64,000 nucleotides of DNA from Pedobacter cryoconitis. Its GTDB lineage: Bacteria > Bacteroidota > Bacteroidia > Sphingobacteriales > Sphingobacteriaceae. The position numbers and the translations under genes are program-made. The stretch spans positions 1,342,583 to 1,406,582 of the forward strand of contig JAAAFW010000015.1 of assembly GCA_019352875.1 (NCBI GenBank), written 5' to 3'. The notes beneath the pieces were generated by a model, which searched no databases, was not told the origin of the DNA, and saw nothing but the letters and a program-made list of their open reading frames with translations. Below are positions 18,841-27,219 of the stretch, one piece after another. Numbering within the stretch: position 1 is the stretch's first letter; the number at the start of each line of letters is the position of its first letter.

Positions 18841-19014
18841 ATTGGTTTTTGTTCGTCGAAATCGCGGAACTAATATGTTAAAAAAGGAGGTTTTGACATA
18901 TATTAACGACTTTTCACTATTTTATATAGAGGTGTGAGGGGTGATATTTACAGCGCTTATGTGAATTATCATATAACTGCGCTCTGATTGAAACTATAAA
19001 AATATAAACCCTCT

Positions 19015-19836
19015 ATGATCAAGATCCTGGTTGCAACAGATTTTTCAGCTATTGCTGAAAATGCTGTTGAATATGCTGCAGCTTTATGCAAGCAATTCAA
19101 CGCAAAATTAATAGTATATAACGCATTCATCGTTCCAGTCCACGCCGCCAATACATTGCTGACTGCTGAAAGTTTCCAGGAAATGCTGGAAAAAAATCAA
19201 AATAAGCTGAAACAAAGCGCTGAATCAATTAGCCTTAGTTACGGTATTCAGGTAGCTTATGAATCTACTTATTCATTTGTTGAAGATGAGTTGAAAAATC
19301 TGCTGCTCAAATATGAGGCGAGTCTGGTCGTGCTTGGTATGTCTACAAAAAGCCTGGAACACGATCTCATGGGTAATACCACCACTGCTGTGATTAAAAA
19401 AATGAAGTTTCCCGTTTTAGCGATACCATCAGGTGCTAAATTTACAGGGATGAAAAAGATACTATTTGCGTGTGACGTATTGCAGGGAGTGCCAGTTAAG
19501 GTGCTTGAGCAGGTCAGAAATCTGTCTGCAGACTTACACTCACAGATCGAAGTGTTTTTTGTCGATGAGAAGATAGAGGAGCTAAAAAGCAGTGATTCTG
19601 CTGCGCTGGCTATCGATATCATTAATGATGGCCTTGAAGGTGTTACTTATTCTCATAAAAATGTTCGCTCAAATGCAGTTATTAAAGAAATTGGGAAGGA
19701 AATTATAGACTTTCAAGCAGAACTTTTAATTATGGTTCCTAAAAAATATGGTTTTTGGGCATCTCTTGTACATAGGAGTAAAACACGAATGCTTGCTTCT
19801 GGTCTGGAAATTCCATTGCTTTCTATTCCGCTGTAA
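19015..19836 (+). CDS. Universal stress protein, tandem-domain type
   Basis: This 273-residue protein has two UspA-like domains: about residues 1-142 (MIKILVATDFSAIAENAVEY, LVVLGMSTKS) and about 145-273 (MKKILFACDVLQG, LLIMVPKKYGFW). The ATP-binding glycine motif of the first domain is degenerate (MSTKSLEHDLMGNTT). Such proteins are cytoplasmic and often accumulate in stasis or hypoxia. It is monocistronic, with a hairpin downstream shared with the convergent gene. A single-domain USP occurs at 49.8 kb. Confidence 0.9.
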   Translation: MIKILVATDFSAIAENAVEYAAALCKQFNAKLIVYNAFIVPVHAANTLLTAESFQEMLEKNQNKLKQSAESISLSYGIQVAYESTYSFVEDELKNLLLKYEASLVVLGMSTKSLEHDLMGNTTTAVIKKMKFPVLAIPSGAKFTGMKKILFACDVLQGVPVKVLEQVRNLSADLHSQIEVFFVDEKIEELKSSDSAALAIDIINDGLEGVTYSHKNVRSNAVIKEIGKEIIDFQAELLIMVPKKYGFWASLVHRSKTRMLASGLEIPLLSIPL

Positions 19837-19852
19837 GTCAGCTATAAAAACA

Positions 19853-19897
19853 CGAAATAATAGCTCGTTTATTTTATGATACGGGCTATTATTTTCG
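19853..19897. terminator. Bidirectional terminator between convergent genes
   Basis: CGAAATAATAGC (19853-19864) pairs with GCTATTATTTTCG (19885-19897) with one bulged T. It lies between the USP gene (plus) and the isochorismatase gene (minus), with T-rich sequence on both sides. Confidence 0.65.
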
Positions 19898-19903
19898 CTT
19901 TCA

Positions 19904-20467
19904 CTAGACTAACCAGGTACTTAGATTTATTACCTCTGCCTGTGCCGGAAATACTTTGGCGGTTAAAATTTTATGTACTTCAGCATCGCGGTCAGCGCAG
20001 CAGTCCTCAATTACCGTTAACTGGAAATCTTTATCTGCGGCTTCGCGAATAGTTGATAACACTACTCCAGAAGTAGAGATGCCGGTTAAAATCAAATGCC
20101 GGATGCCTTGCGCTCTTAAGACAACTTCCAGATCACTTCCTGTAAATGCGCTAATCCTGCGTTTGGTTATTATAACTTCACCTGATTGAGGAGTCAGATC
20201 GGAATGAATCTGTTCCCATTGAGCAGAAAACTCCGGCGTCCACATGGATTTGTTATTTAGTTGGGAGAAACTCTTGTTTTGTTCGCTTATTTCAGGTACT
20301 CCCGGGCGAAAGCCTACTACCACGTAAATTATTGGAATTTTCTTAACTCTCGCATGTGCAACGGCCGTCGATACATTATTCACAATTTTTGCCGGATTTT
20401 CAATGCTTTGTATGATAGGGTTCTGTAAATCCATTACCAGCAAAGCGGTTTTATTTGTATTTTCCAT
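19904..20467 (-). CDS. Isochorismatase-family hydrolase lacking the catalytic cysteine
   Basis: This 187-residue alpha/beta hydrolase belongs to the isochorismatase-like superfamily. Asp-13 (ALLVMDLQNP) and Lys-102 (ITKRRISAFTGSDLE) of the usual triad are visible. The position of the nucleophilic Cys is Val-135 (GISTSGVVLST instead of G-x-x-T-x-x-C-V). True isochorismatases such as EntB and PhzD also lack this Cys, so the protein may hydrolyse a vinyl ether rather than an amide; this is inference. It is the last gene of a TetR-MFS-hydrolase run, 10 bp after the MFS gene. That suggests a role in processing or detoxifying a small molecule. Confidence 0.85.
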   Translation of the reverse strand: MENTNKTALLVMDLQNPIIQSIENPAKIVNNVSTAVAHARVKKIPIIYVVVGFRPGVPEISEQNKSFSQLNNKSMWTPEFSAQWEQIHSDLTPQSGEVIITKRRISAFTGSDLEVVLRAQGIRHLILTGISTSGVVLSTIREAADKDFQLTVIEDCCADRDAEVHKILTAKVFPAQAEVINLSTWLV

Positions 20468-20477
20468 TGTTATAATT

Positions 20478-21746
20478 TTAATATTTCCTATTAATAGATC
20501 CTTCCGTATCAGACAGAGGAAGATGCTTTTTTTTAGTGTAAAACAACCGGTAAAATATGATGGAGATTAGAATAGCCATGACCCCTTGTATCAAAATGGT
20601 ATGGCTGCTGCCAATATGTTCAGAGGCATAACCTGTTAGCAAACTCCCCAGAGGTAGCATACCAAAAATAGCGGTCAATAATATGCTGATAGTTCTTCCA
20701 CGCATATGTGGGGCTGTCTCCGACTGTACAATAATATTGCAGCTTGTAAACTGCATTACAGAGCCGAATCCTGTAAATACAACGAAGAGCATTGCCCAGT
20801 AGAAGTTAGTAGCTAATGCAAAACAAATCAACCCAATACCAAGCATAACTGTGCTTAAAATCAAATAAAAGCGTATATTATCGTTACGTTTTAATGAGGC
20901 CAATAGTATTGTACCAGAAACAGCACCCAAACCGATAAAACCTGAAATATAACCAAAAGTCGCTGGACCTCCTTTGAAAGTCACTTTGGCTACTTCCGGG
21001 ATTAGTGTGTCATAGGGTAATACCAGTAAGCCGATCAAGCTGAGCATCAAGATAACACGTCCAATATCGGGTGTGTTTTTAAGATATACTATGCCTTCTC
21101 TAAATTCCTCAATGATCTTTTTATCAGTAATCCTTTTTTGATAAGGTTTTAGCTTCATCATAGAAAAACAACCGATAACAAGCATAAAACCAACAGCATT
21201 TAATACAAAACCTATACCTGCATTCCAATGTTCCAGTATAAATCCTGCTGCTGCCGGGCCAAGAACTTTGCATACACTCGACATGGCGGCGCTTAATGAT
21301 AATGCACTTGGAACATCACTTTCGTTCTGCACAACCTGACTGATCATAGTTTGCCTTGCCGGAACGTCAAAGGCATTAATAATTCCCAATAAGACGCTCA
21401 GACTCAATATTTCCCATATAACAATTCGGTTGTTTAATAGCAGGATGGCTAATAATGAAGTTTGCACAACGGCCCCGATCTGCGTCCAGCGGATTATTCT
21501 GGAACGATTGTAACGATCTGCAGCAACTCCACCAATGAATGAAAATAGGAAGGACGGAAATTGTTCTGCAAATACCGTTACACCCAGCATAAACGGCGAA
21601 TGTGTATGTGAATAAATGATCCATATAACTGCTGTCCGCTGCATCCAGGTGCCAAATTGAGATATGGAGCGCCCGGCAAAATAATATTTGAAATTGTTCC
21701 CTTTAAAAGCTCTGAATGTTGATATACTGCTTATGCTCATTTGCAA
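20478..21746 (-). CDS. MFS transporter, EntS/MFS_3-like
   Basis: This 422-residue inner-membrane major facilitator has about 12 membrane helices. The N-terminal RAFKGNNFKYYFAGRSISQFGTW segment and GGVAADRYNRSRII (loop 2-3) are typical of the enterobactin-exporter-like MFS_3 subgroup. It lies 84 bp downstream of a TetR regulator gene and 10 bp upstream of an isochorismatase-like gene, all on the minus strand. A role in drug or metabolite efflux under TetR control is the likeliest reading. The substrate is unknown. Confidence 0.9.
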   Translation of the reverse strand: MQMSISSISTFRAFKGNNFKYYFAGRSISQFGTWMQRTAVIWIIYSHTHSPFMLGVTVFAEQFPSFLFSFIGGVAADRYNRSRIIRWTQIGAVVQTSLLAILLLNNRIVIWEILSLSVLLGIINAFDVPARQTMISQVVQNESDVPSALSLSAAMSSVCKVLGPAAAGFILEHWNAGIGFVLNAVGFMLVIGCFSMMKLKPYQKRITDKKIIEEFREGIVYLKNTPDIGRVILMLSLIGLLVLPYDTLIPEVAKVTFKGGPATFGYISGFIGLGAVSGTILLASLKRNDNIRFYLILSTVMLGIGLICFALATNFYWAMLFVVFTGFGSVMQFTSCNIIVQSETAPHMRGRTISILLTAIFGMLPLGSLLTGYASEHIGSSHTILIQGVMAILISIIFYRLFYTKKKHLPLSDTEGSINRKY

Positions 21747-21787
21747 TTATTACTCTTAGTACGAATAGTTTAAATCTTCATTTAACA

Positions 21788-21815
21788 TTTTGACAAAAAA
21801 TATTAAAACGTCAAA
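21788..21815. promoter_or_regulatory. Inverted repeat TTTGAC-N15-GTCAAA, candidate TetR operator or promoter
   Basis: TTTTGACA (21788-21795) faces GTCAAA (21810-21815) in the spacer between the TetR and MFS genes. The same TTTTGACA/TGTCAAAA words recur upstream of the TetR gene at 22484-22520, but with a longer spacer. TTTG is also the Bacteroidota -33 box, so part of the signal may simply be promoter. Confidence 0.35.
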
Positions 21816-21830
21816 TCTTTACCAAAAAAA

Positions 21831-22439
21831 TTACCTTTTAAGTTCTTTAGTAACCAGATTCGCCAGTATTGCTGCTCCTTTTTCCGATTGTTCCGCGTAA
21901 ATATCGATGGTAATTTCCCTTCGGATACCACGGATCCCGCTTAGTAACACAAATAGAAGAGCCTCTAAATCTTTACCAGTCTGCGCAGGGATTTCCTTTT
22001 TATCTACAGCTTGTTGAATAACTTTTTTTAATAGAATTGTTTCAGCCTGCATCATTTTTTGATGCACATTCCACATAATATCAGAATATTTTGATCGTTC
22101 GTCACTATCCATTCCCGATTCAATAGAGGAAATAAAGTTTTTGCTTTTTTCAGAACCCCGGATTTTAGCAGTACAAAATGAAGCTATTTTGCTTTCAAGG
22201 CCGTTTTTCAGACTCATTATATTTTCCAATTCTGTTTTCACGTCTTGAACCAAAGACAGGAGTACAGCTTCTAAAAGCTCATCCCGGTTTTTAAAATAAT
22301 AATACAGGGCGCTTCGGGTTTTGCCAACTGCTTTTGCCAAATCATCCATCGTTACTTTCCTGATGCCGTGACGTTGATATAATTGTTGGGCGGTCTGTAA
22401 AATTTGACTTCTTAGTAAATCGTCTTGTGAAAGGCCCAT
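21831..22439 (-). CDS. TetR family transcriptional regulator
   Basis: This 202-residue repressor has an N-terminal TetR helix-turn-helix (residues about 10-57). It includes LYQRHGIRKVTMDDLAKAVG and KTRSALYYYFKNRDELLEAV. The helical C-terminal ligand domain is not recognisable as any characterised subtype. It lies upstream of the MFS exporter and isochorismatase-like genes and divergent from a cupin gene. TTTTGACA inverted repeats flank it on both sides and could be its operators. The ligand is unknown. Confidence 0.92.
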   Translation of the reverse strand: MGLSQDDLLRSQILQTAQQLYQRHGIRKVTMDDLAKAVGKTRSALYYYFKNRDELLEAVLLSLVQDVKTELENIMSLKNGLESKIASFCTAKIRGSEKSKNFISSIESGMDSDERSKYSDIMWNVHQKMMQAETILLKKVIQQAVDKKEIPAQTGKDLEALLFVLLSGIRGIRREITIDIYAEQSEKGAAILANLVTKELKR

Positions 22440-22483
22440 ATTTCTTGAATTTGATTATCCGATTTGAATCAGTTATAGTATTA

Positions 22484-22520
22484 TTTTGACAAATTTACGT
22501 TTTTTGTTTAAATGTCAAAA
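22484..22520. promoter_or_regulatory. Inverted repeat TTTTGACA-N21-TGTCAAAA between TetR and cupin genes
   Basis: TTTTGACA (22484-22491) and TGTCAAAA (22513-22520) are a perfect 8-bp inverted repeat in the divergent spacer. It is a candidate control site for both genes. Its words match the repeat found in front of the MFS gene. Confidence 0.4.
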
Positions 22521-22644
22521 ATTCTTTTTTATAAAGGTATTATCTGTTAGTTATATTATAACCCTCAATCCTTTGTTTCCGAAGTTTGTTATGTATTTAG
22601 GAAATACAAAAAACTCATATAATAACTTAGAAAAGAACAAAAAT

Positions 22645-23067
22645 ATGGAAACAGCAGACAGTCAAAATGAGACAATCTTCCCAATAGGAAACCCTGGACC
22701 TGCAACCTGGTTCAGTGGTGAAGTGCATGTTCAGACTTTAGTAAATCCTGAACAAATTGAAGGTTTATACTCTGTGGGGCAGGTGACATTTAGCCCGGGC
22801 GGGAGAACGTATTGGCACACACATCCTATAGGTCAGGTATTGCTTGTCACAGAAGGAAAAGGATGGTATCAGGAACGCGGTAAACAGGCTCAGGTTCTGA
22901 CAAAAGGAACGACGGTTCCTATTCCAAAGGGAGTAGAGCATTGGCATGGTGCAGCTGCCGATACCAAAATGGTACACATCGCAATTTCAAATATCAGCGC
23001 TGGTAATAGTGTGACCTGGATGAACCCTGTTAACGAAGGGGAATATGCAGAAGTGAATAAGCTATAA
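22645..23067 (+). CDS. Cupin-domain protein
   Basis: This 140-residue single-domain cupin has motif 1, FSPGGRTYWHTHPIGQVLLVTEG, which carries the His-x-His and Gln metal ligands. Motif 2, TTVPIPKGVEHWHGAA, carries the final His. It resembles the cupins linked to carboxymuconolactone decarboxylase or hydroxynitrile-lyase-like enzymes; the reaction is not determined. The start at 22645 (METADSQ) is preferred because upstream in-frame residues are unlike the family. It is transcribed divergently from the TetR gene and converges on the FAD monooxygenase gene, with a short 7-bp hairpin between stops (23067-23088). Confidence 0.85.
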   Translation: METADSQNETIFPIGNPGPATWFSGEVHVQTLVNPEQIEGLYSVGQVTFSPGGRTYWHTHPIGQVLLVTEGKGWYQERGKQAQVLTKGTTVPIPKGVEHWHGAAADTKMVHIAISNISAGNSVTWMNPVNEGEYAEVNKL

Positions 23068-23088
23068 TTGGTTAGCCCCTGAACCAAT

Positions 23089-24288
23089 CTATTGACTATT
23101 AAAATCAGGTAAGTCTATTTTGTCTTTGGTGGGATCTGTCTCCTTACCTGCAAATAACTTACTGATTTTTTTTACCGGACCGCTTGCCAGAATTCCGGCT
23201 GCTGTATTTACCATTTTTACCCCAAATTTAGATTTTGGATGTGCAAGCCATGGAACTCCGGGAGGCAGTTTTTGAATATCTTTCACGAAAGGGCGCATAC
23301 GTTCTTCATAGGCAGTAAATGCGTCCTCATGCTTCTCATGACGAGATAGTTCTCCGGCTAATATGTAAGCACCTGTGATTGCTAGCGTTGTACCCATACC
23401 TGTGAGGGGAGTCGGGCAGTAGGCGGCATCACCGATCATACCTGTGCGACCATTGAACCATCTCGGAGCATGTACCTGGCTGATACCGTCAAAATAAACA
23501 TCATCATTTTTTTCGATTTCTTTCATCAGACGATTCTCTTCCCAGCCGGCACCTGAAAGTTTTTCTTTTAATATTTTCTTCTGCTCGCTGTTTGATAGTT
23601 TTTGATAACTTAAATTATCAGAAAGGAAGCTAAATGAAGCTCTAACGGTGCCATGATTATCTGGACGGATTACCATAACTCTTGAACCAGGTGCAGTGTA
23701 CCAGCGAGCCCATTTCGTATCAGTCTCGTTTTTAGGAATGGTGTACCAGGCATTATAAAGTCCTAGGAATTTAATTTCCGGCTCATCTCCAAAAAGGAGT
23801 TGTCTTGTGGAAGAACGGACGCCATCTGCGGCGATTAACAAATCAAAGACCGATGTTTCGCCATCATTAAAAGTTGTAATAACCCTGTCATTATCCTGAT
23901 CGACAGCTGTGATATGTTTTCCGAAGATATACTTCACCTTATCTTTTGTGGTATTGTACAAGATATTTACCAGGTCGCCTCTTAAGATCTCTGCTTCGCT
24001 TGTAAATCCATTAGCTCCATCTCTTGGGAAAGCAGCCTCGACCTGGTTGTCTTTGTTGACAAACTGAAGGCCTATTTCACCTGTATTTGCAGCAAGTATT
24101 TGGCTTTCTATGCACATTAGTCTTGTGATGGCACGACCAGCGCCTCTTATATCAAGATTCTGGCCGCCCAGTCTTAAGTATTTGGAACGTTCGACTATGG
24201 TGACATCGAAGCCATATTTAGCCAACCAGAAACCCAGCGTTGGGCCAGCGATGCTTGCTCCTGATATCAGAACCTTTTTATTCTTCAT
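23089..24288 (-). CDS. FAD-dependent monooxygenase (PHBH/TetX-like fold)
   Basis: This 399-residue group A flavoprotein monooxygenase has an N-terminal dinucleotide-binding motif, VLISGASIAGPTLGFWLA, and the DG-type motif DLLIAADGVRSSTR (about 150-163). Its GD motif, MIGDAAYCPTPLTGMGTTLA (about 285-305), binds the FAD ribityl chain. The fold is that of p-hydroxybenzoate hydroxylase and of the tetracycline-inactivating TetX. The sequence around the motifs is not close enough to TetX to claim that activity. The gene is 12 bp downstream of a MarR gene on the same strand, which suggests it modifies an aromatic compound that the MarR protein senses. Confidence 0.88.
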   Translation of the reverse strand: MKNKKVLISGASIAGPTLGFWLAKYGFDVTIVERSKYLRLGGQNLDIRGAGRAITRLMCIESQILAANTGEIGLQFVNKDNQVEAAFPRDGANGFTSEAEILRGDLVNILYNTTKDKVKYIFGKHITAVDQDNDRVITTFNDGETSVFDLLIAADGVRSSTRQLLFGDEPEIKFLGLYNAWYTIPKNETDTKWARWYTAPGSRVMVIRPDNHGTVRASFSFLSDNLSYQKLSNSEQKKILKEKLSGAGWEENRLMKEIEKNDDVYFDGISQVHAPRWFNGRTGMIGDAAYCPTPLTGMGTTLAITGAYILAGELSRHEKHEDAFTAYEERMRPFVKDIQKLPPGVPWLAHPKSKFGVKMVNTAAGILASGPVKKISKLFAGKETDPTKDKIDLPDFNSQ

Positions 24289-24300
24289 ATTCTTGATTAG

Positions 24301-24996
24301 TTAAAGTTTTCCCATTGAGGGGGTTTTCTCATTGAGATCAGACATGTACTTGAGTTCTTCCAGGTTTAAGTTTTTGTGATTGAGAAAGATATCATGGTGA
24401 TGATAGTCCAGTTTTCGAAGTAGAAACGAGAGAGAGCTTATTTCTGCCTGACTTAGGTTGCCTACAACTACGCCTCCGACTAATCCCATTCGGGGTAATA
24501 ATTCTGCCACTTCATTTTTTCCCTGTACTGTGATCGCCACCAAAATGCTTCTCTTGTCATTTGGATTATTAAATTCTTCGATGAGCCCTCTTTTGTGAAG
24601 TCGTTTGATGACCTCTACTCCAGACGTCTTTTCCATGATCAGTTTATTGATCAGTTCGGTTTTAGTCAACGAAGTATAGGTCATCAATACGATCAGAAAT
24701 GAAAATTCATCCAGTGTATGAATATTACTCTCCCTGAGGGCCTTCTTAAAATATATAGCTGCGTAACGGTAGATAAAAACGAGCATCGTTGCAATTTCTG
24801 TATTTTCGTCCTGGTTCTTTTTGACCCATTCTTCTTCTTTACCCGCCAGATTTCTATGCTTAGAGGGCTGACTGCCATGATTGGCATTCAGATAACCGAC
24901 GAAATCAGCCATTGTATATTCATTATCACCCTTAAACTGACTATCAAAGTCAAATAATTGCTCGACGAGGGCGTGTAATATCTCCTTCTTATTCAT
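24301..24996 (-). CDS. MarR family transcriptional regulator
   Basis: This 231-residue regulator has a winged helix-turn-helix in its central part (about residues 110-180). It includes LTKTELINKLIMEKTSGVEV and KRLHKRGLIEEFNNPNDKRS, the wing with its Asp-Lys-Arg. It is longer than typical MarR proteins at both ends. It forms the first gene of an operon with the FAD monooxygenase. A 14-bp direct repeat in the divergent spacer to the SDR gene is a candidate binding site, so it may control both transcripts. Confidence 0.88.
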   Translation of the reverse strand: MNKKEILHALVEQLFDFDSQFKGDNEYTMADFVGYLNANHGSQPSKHRNLAGKEEEWVKKNQDENTEIATMLVFIYRYAAIYFKKALRESNIHTLDEFSFLIVLMTYTSLTKTELINKLIMEKTSGVEVIKRLHKRGLIEEFNNPNDKRSILVAITVQGKNEVAELLPRMGLVGGVVVGNLSQAEISSLSFLLRKLDYHHHDIFLNHKNLNLEELKYMSDLNEKTPSMGKL

Positions 24997-25006
24997 TATA
25001 AATACA

Positions 25007-25082
25007 ATGTTTACGTACTAAAAATAAGTAATTAAATTTAAAAACACTTTAAATATCTAATAATATAAATGTTTACGTTCTA
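25007..25082. promoter_or_regulatory. Pair of direct repeats ATGTTTACGTNCTA in the MarR/SDR divergent spacer
   Basis: ATGTTTACGTACTA (25007-25020) and ATGTTTACGTTCTA (25069-25082) differ at one position and start 62 bp apart. One copy sits near the MarR start and the other further towards the SDR gene. They are plausible MarR operators, or two divergent promoter copies. Confidence 0.45.
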
Positions 25083-25228
25083 TAATGCGCATAGTGACGA
25101 AAATTTGCGATACCTCGTTCTGCCGAAGCTCGATAATTCTCAATTGGGCTACACATGTCCTCAATTGGGCTAAATACCGGCAGTGCTATTTACCGACATT
25201 TGTTCTGTTAAATAAAAAATCTAAAATT

Positions 25229-26083
25229 ATGACACAACAAAATGATAATTCCGGTTCAAATAAAGTTTGGTTTATCACTGGCAGTTCCCGGGGTTTTGGA
25301 AGAGTCTGGACCGAAGCAGCACTCAAGCGAGGCGATAAAGTAGCAGCAACTGCGCGCCAGTTAGCAAGTATTGCCGATTTTAGTGAAAAATATGGTGAAA
25401 ATGTGCTGACTTTGGAGTTGGATGTGACAAAAGCCGATCAGGTTAAGGAGGCTGTGGAGCATGCCCACACCCACTTCGGGAGATTGGATATTATATTAAA
25501 TAATGCAGGTTACTCATTAGTTGGGACTATAGAAGAAGCAAGCGCAGATGATATCAGGGCGCTGTATGAAACTAATGTTTTAGGTCCTGTTGCAGTTATC
25601 CAGGCAGCTTTGCCTCTTTTACGCAAGCAGGGTGGTGGTCATATTCTCGGGACTTCCAGTAACCTAGGTCATGTAGTGTTACCGGTTATCGGCTATTATT
25701 GCTCTACGAAATGGGCCTTTGAGGCAATTCACGAAAGTTTGGCCGCAGAAGTTAAAGCGTTTGGAATTAAAGTTACAATTATAGAGCCCGGTGCTTATGC
25801 TACGGAATTTGGTAGCCAGGAGTCTTTAAAATTTGCGCCGGGCCTGGAGATTTATCAGGAATTTAAAACGCAGTTTTTTAATAGTTTAGGGGAGATGGAG
25901 AGGGGTGACCCCAATGCAACGACTCAAGCTATATTCGAAATAGTAGATGCAGAAAATCCGCCTTTGCGAATCAATTTAGGTAGCCATAATTTATCAGGGG
26001 TGCGCAGTGCATATGCTGAAAGACTGGCCACGTGGGAAGAGTGGGATGCTATTTCCTCTGCAGCTCAGGGTAATGTAAAGTAA
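25229..26083 (+). CDS. SDR family NAD(P)-dependent oxidoreductase
   Basis: This 284-residue short-chain dehydrogenase has the cofactor motif TGSSRGFG (about residues 17-24), NNAG, and the catalytic YYCSTKW. A C-terminal extension (about 220-284) is typical of the 'classical, unknown' SDRs annotated as oxidoreductases. The substrate is unknown. The start MTQQNDN is preferred because an in-frame ATG 48 codons upstream adds a Cys/Trp-rich segment foreign to the family. It lies divergent from the MarR gene and 40 bp upstream of an AraC gene. Confidence 0.88.
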   Translation: MTQQNDNSGSNKVWFITGSSRGFGRVWTEAALKRGDKVAATARQLASIADFSEKYGENVLTLELDVTKADQVKEAVEHAHTHFGRLDIILNNAGYSLVGTIEEASADDIRALYETNVLGPVAVIQAALPLLRKQGGGHILGTSSNLGHVVLPVIGYYCSTKWAFEAIHESLAAEVKAFGIKVTIIEPGAYATEFGSQESLKFAPGLEIYQEFKTQFFNSLGEMERGDPNATTQAIFEIVDAENPPLRINLGSHNLSGVRSAYAERLATWEEWDAISSAAQGNVK

Positions 26084-26123
26084 ATTTGCTGATTTGCCGG
26101 TTATAATTAGCTTAATTTAACAA

Positions 26124-27047
26124 ATGAAAAAGGAAGAGAATATTCATCTCCAAATGGGGTCTTTATCAGATATGCACCGGGCCTTTGGCTTACCAGCACC
26201 GGCGCATCCATTGATTAGCCTTATAGACGGAGCGACCAACCGTGTCATCTTATCAAATTTGCCTTATTCTCATGTACTGAATTTTTACAAAATTTCTTAT
26301 AAGCCAAGTCTGGGCGGTAAGTTAAAGTATGGTCAGGATTATTATGATTTTGACGAAGGAGGACTACTATTTGCCGCCCCTAATCAAATTATTGGCAACC
26401 ACGGAAACAACGATGCAGAAATATGTTCTCAATATACTTTGTTGATACATCCAGACTTTTTATGGAATTATCCTTTAGCAAAGAAGATTAAACAATATGG
26501 TTTCTTTTCTTATACAGCAAATGAAGCATTGCACCTATCAGAGAAGGAGAAAGCAACCATTATGTCCATTTTTAAAAACATTGAAGACGAGTTAAATAGC
26601 AGGATAGACGATTTTAGCCAGGATGTGATCATTTCTCAAATTGAGTTATTGCTCAATTATGCTAACCGCTTTTATAAACGGCAATTCATTACAAGAAAGA
26701 TTGTAAGTAATGACCTGCTACAAAAACTGGAAGATATATTAGACGAATATTTTACCAGTGGCAAGTCTGCAAACCACGGAATTCCGACAGTACAATACCT
26801 TTCGGAACAGCTAAACATATCACCGAGTTATTTAAGTGATATGTTACGGTCACTTACCGGACAAAATACCCAACATATTATCCATCAGAAAATCATAGAA
26901 AAGGCTAAGGAAAAACTTTCTGCCACAAATTTATCAGTAAGCGAAGTCGCTTATGAACTAGGATTCGGACATCCGCAATCTTTTAACAAGTTATTTAAAG
27001 CAAAAACTAATACATCTCCTTTAGAATTCAGACGATCGTTTAACTAA
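26124..27047 (+). CDS. AraC family transcriptional regulator (paralogue of the one at 4116)
   Basis: This 307-residue regulator has an N-terminal cupin-like domain (YGQDYYDFDEGGLLFAAPNQ) and a C-terminal AraC double helix-turn-helix (LSDMLRSLTGQN, SEVAYELGFGHPQSFNKLFK). It is clearly a paralogue of the protein at 4116-5045, and both have an SDR gene immediately upstream. It is a cytoplasmic activator or repressor with an unknown ligand. The DHA2 exporter gene 172 bp downstream could be a further target. Confidence 0.9.
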   Translation: MKKEENIHLQMGSLSDMHRAFGLPAPAHPLISLIDGATNRVILSNLPYSHVLNFYKISYKPSLGGKLKYGQDYYDFDEGGLLFAAPNQIIGNHGNNDAEICSQYTLLIHPDFLWNYPLAKKIKQYGFFSYTANEALHLSEKEKATIMSIFKNIEDELNSRIDDFSQDVIISQIELLLNYANRFYKRQFITRKIVSNDLLQKLEDILDEYFTSGKSANHGIPTVQYLSEQLNISPSYLSDMLRSLTGQNTQHIIHQKIIEKAKEKLSATNLSVSEVAYELGFGHPQSFNKLFKAKTNTSPLEFRRSFN

Positions 27048-27219
27048 CTTTATTCAAAACCTTAGTCTATTCGTTTCTTGACTGAAGTTTCGCATTTCAC
27101 TGTTTTTTATGCAAGTACAATAGAATGGAGACCTCCCGATTGATAGCTCGTCCCGGGATAATTAAACGTGCAGAACATTTGAATTGATTTAATCGTTACT
27201 TTAAAACTAAATAAGTTTT

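Noticed and set aside
23089..24288. Reading the FAD monooxygenase as a tetracycline-inactivating TetX
   Set aside because: The fold motifs are shared by the whole PHBH-like family, and the rest of the sequence shows no close match to TetX from memory. Only general monooxygenase function is supportable.
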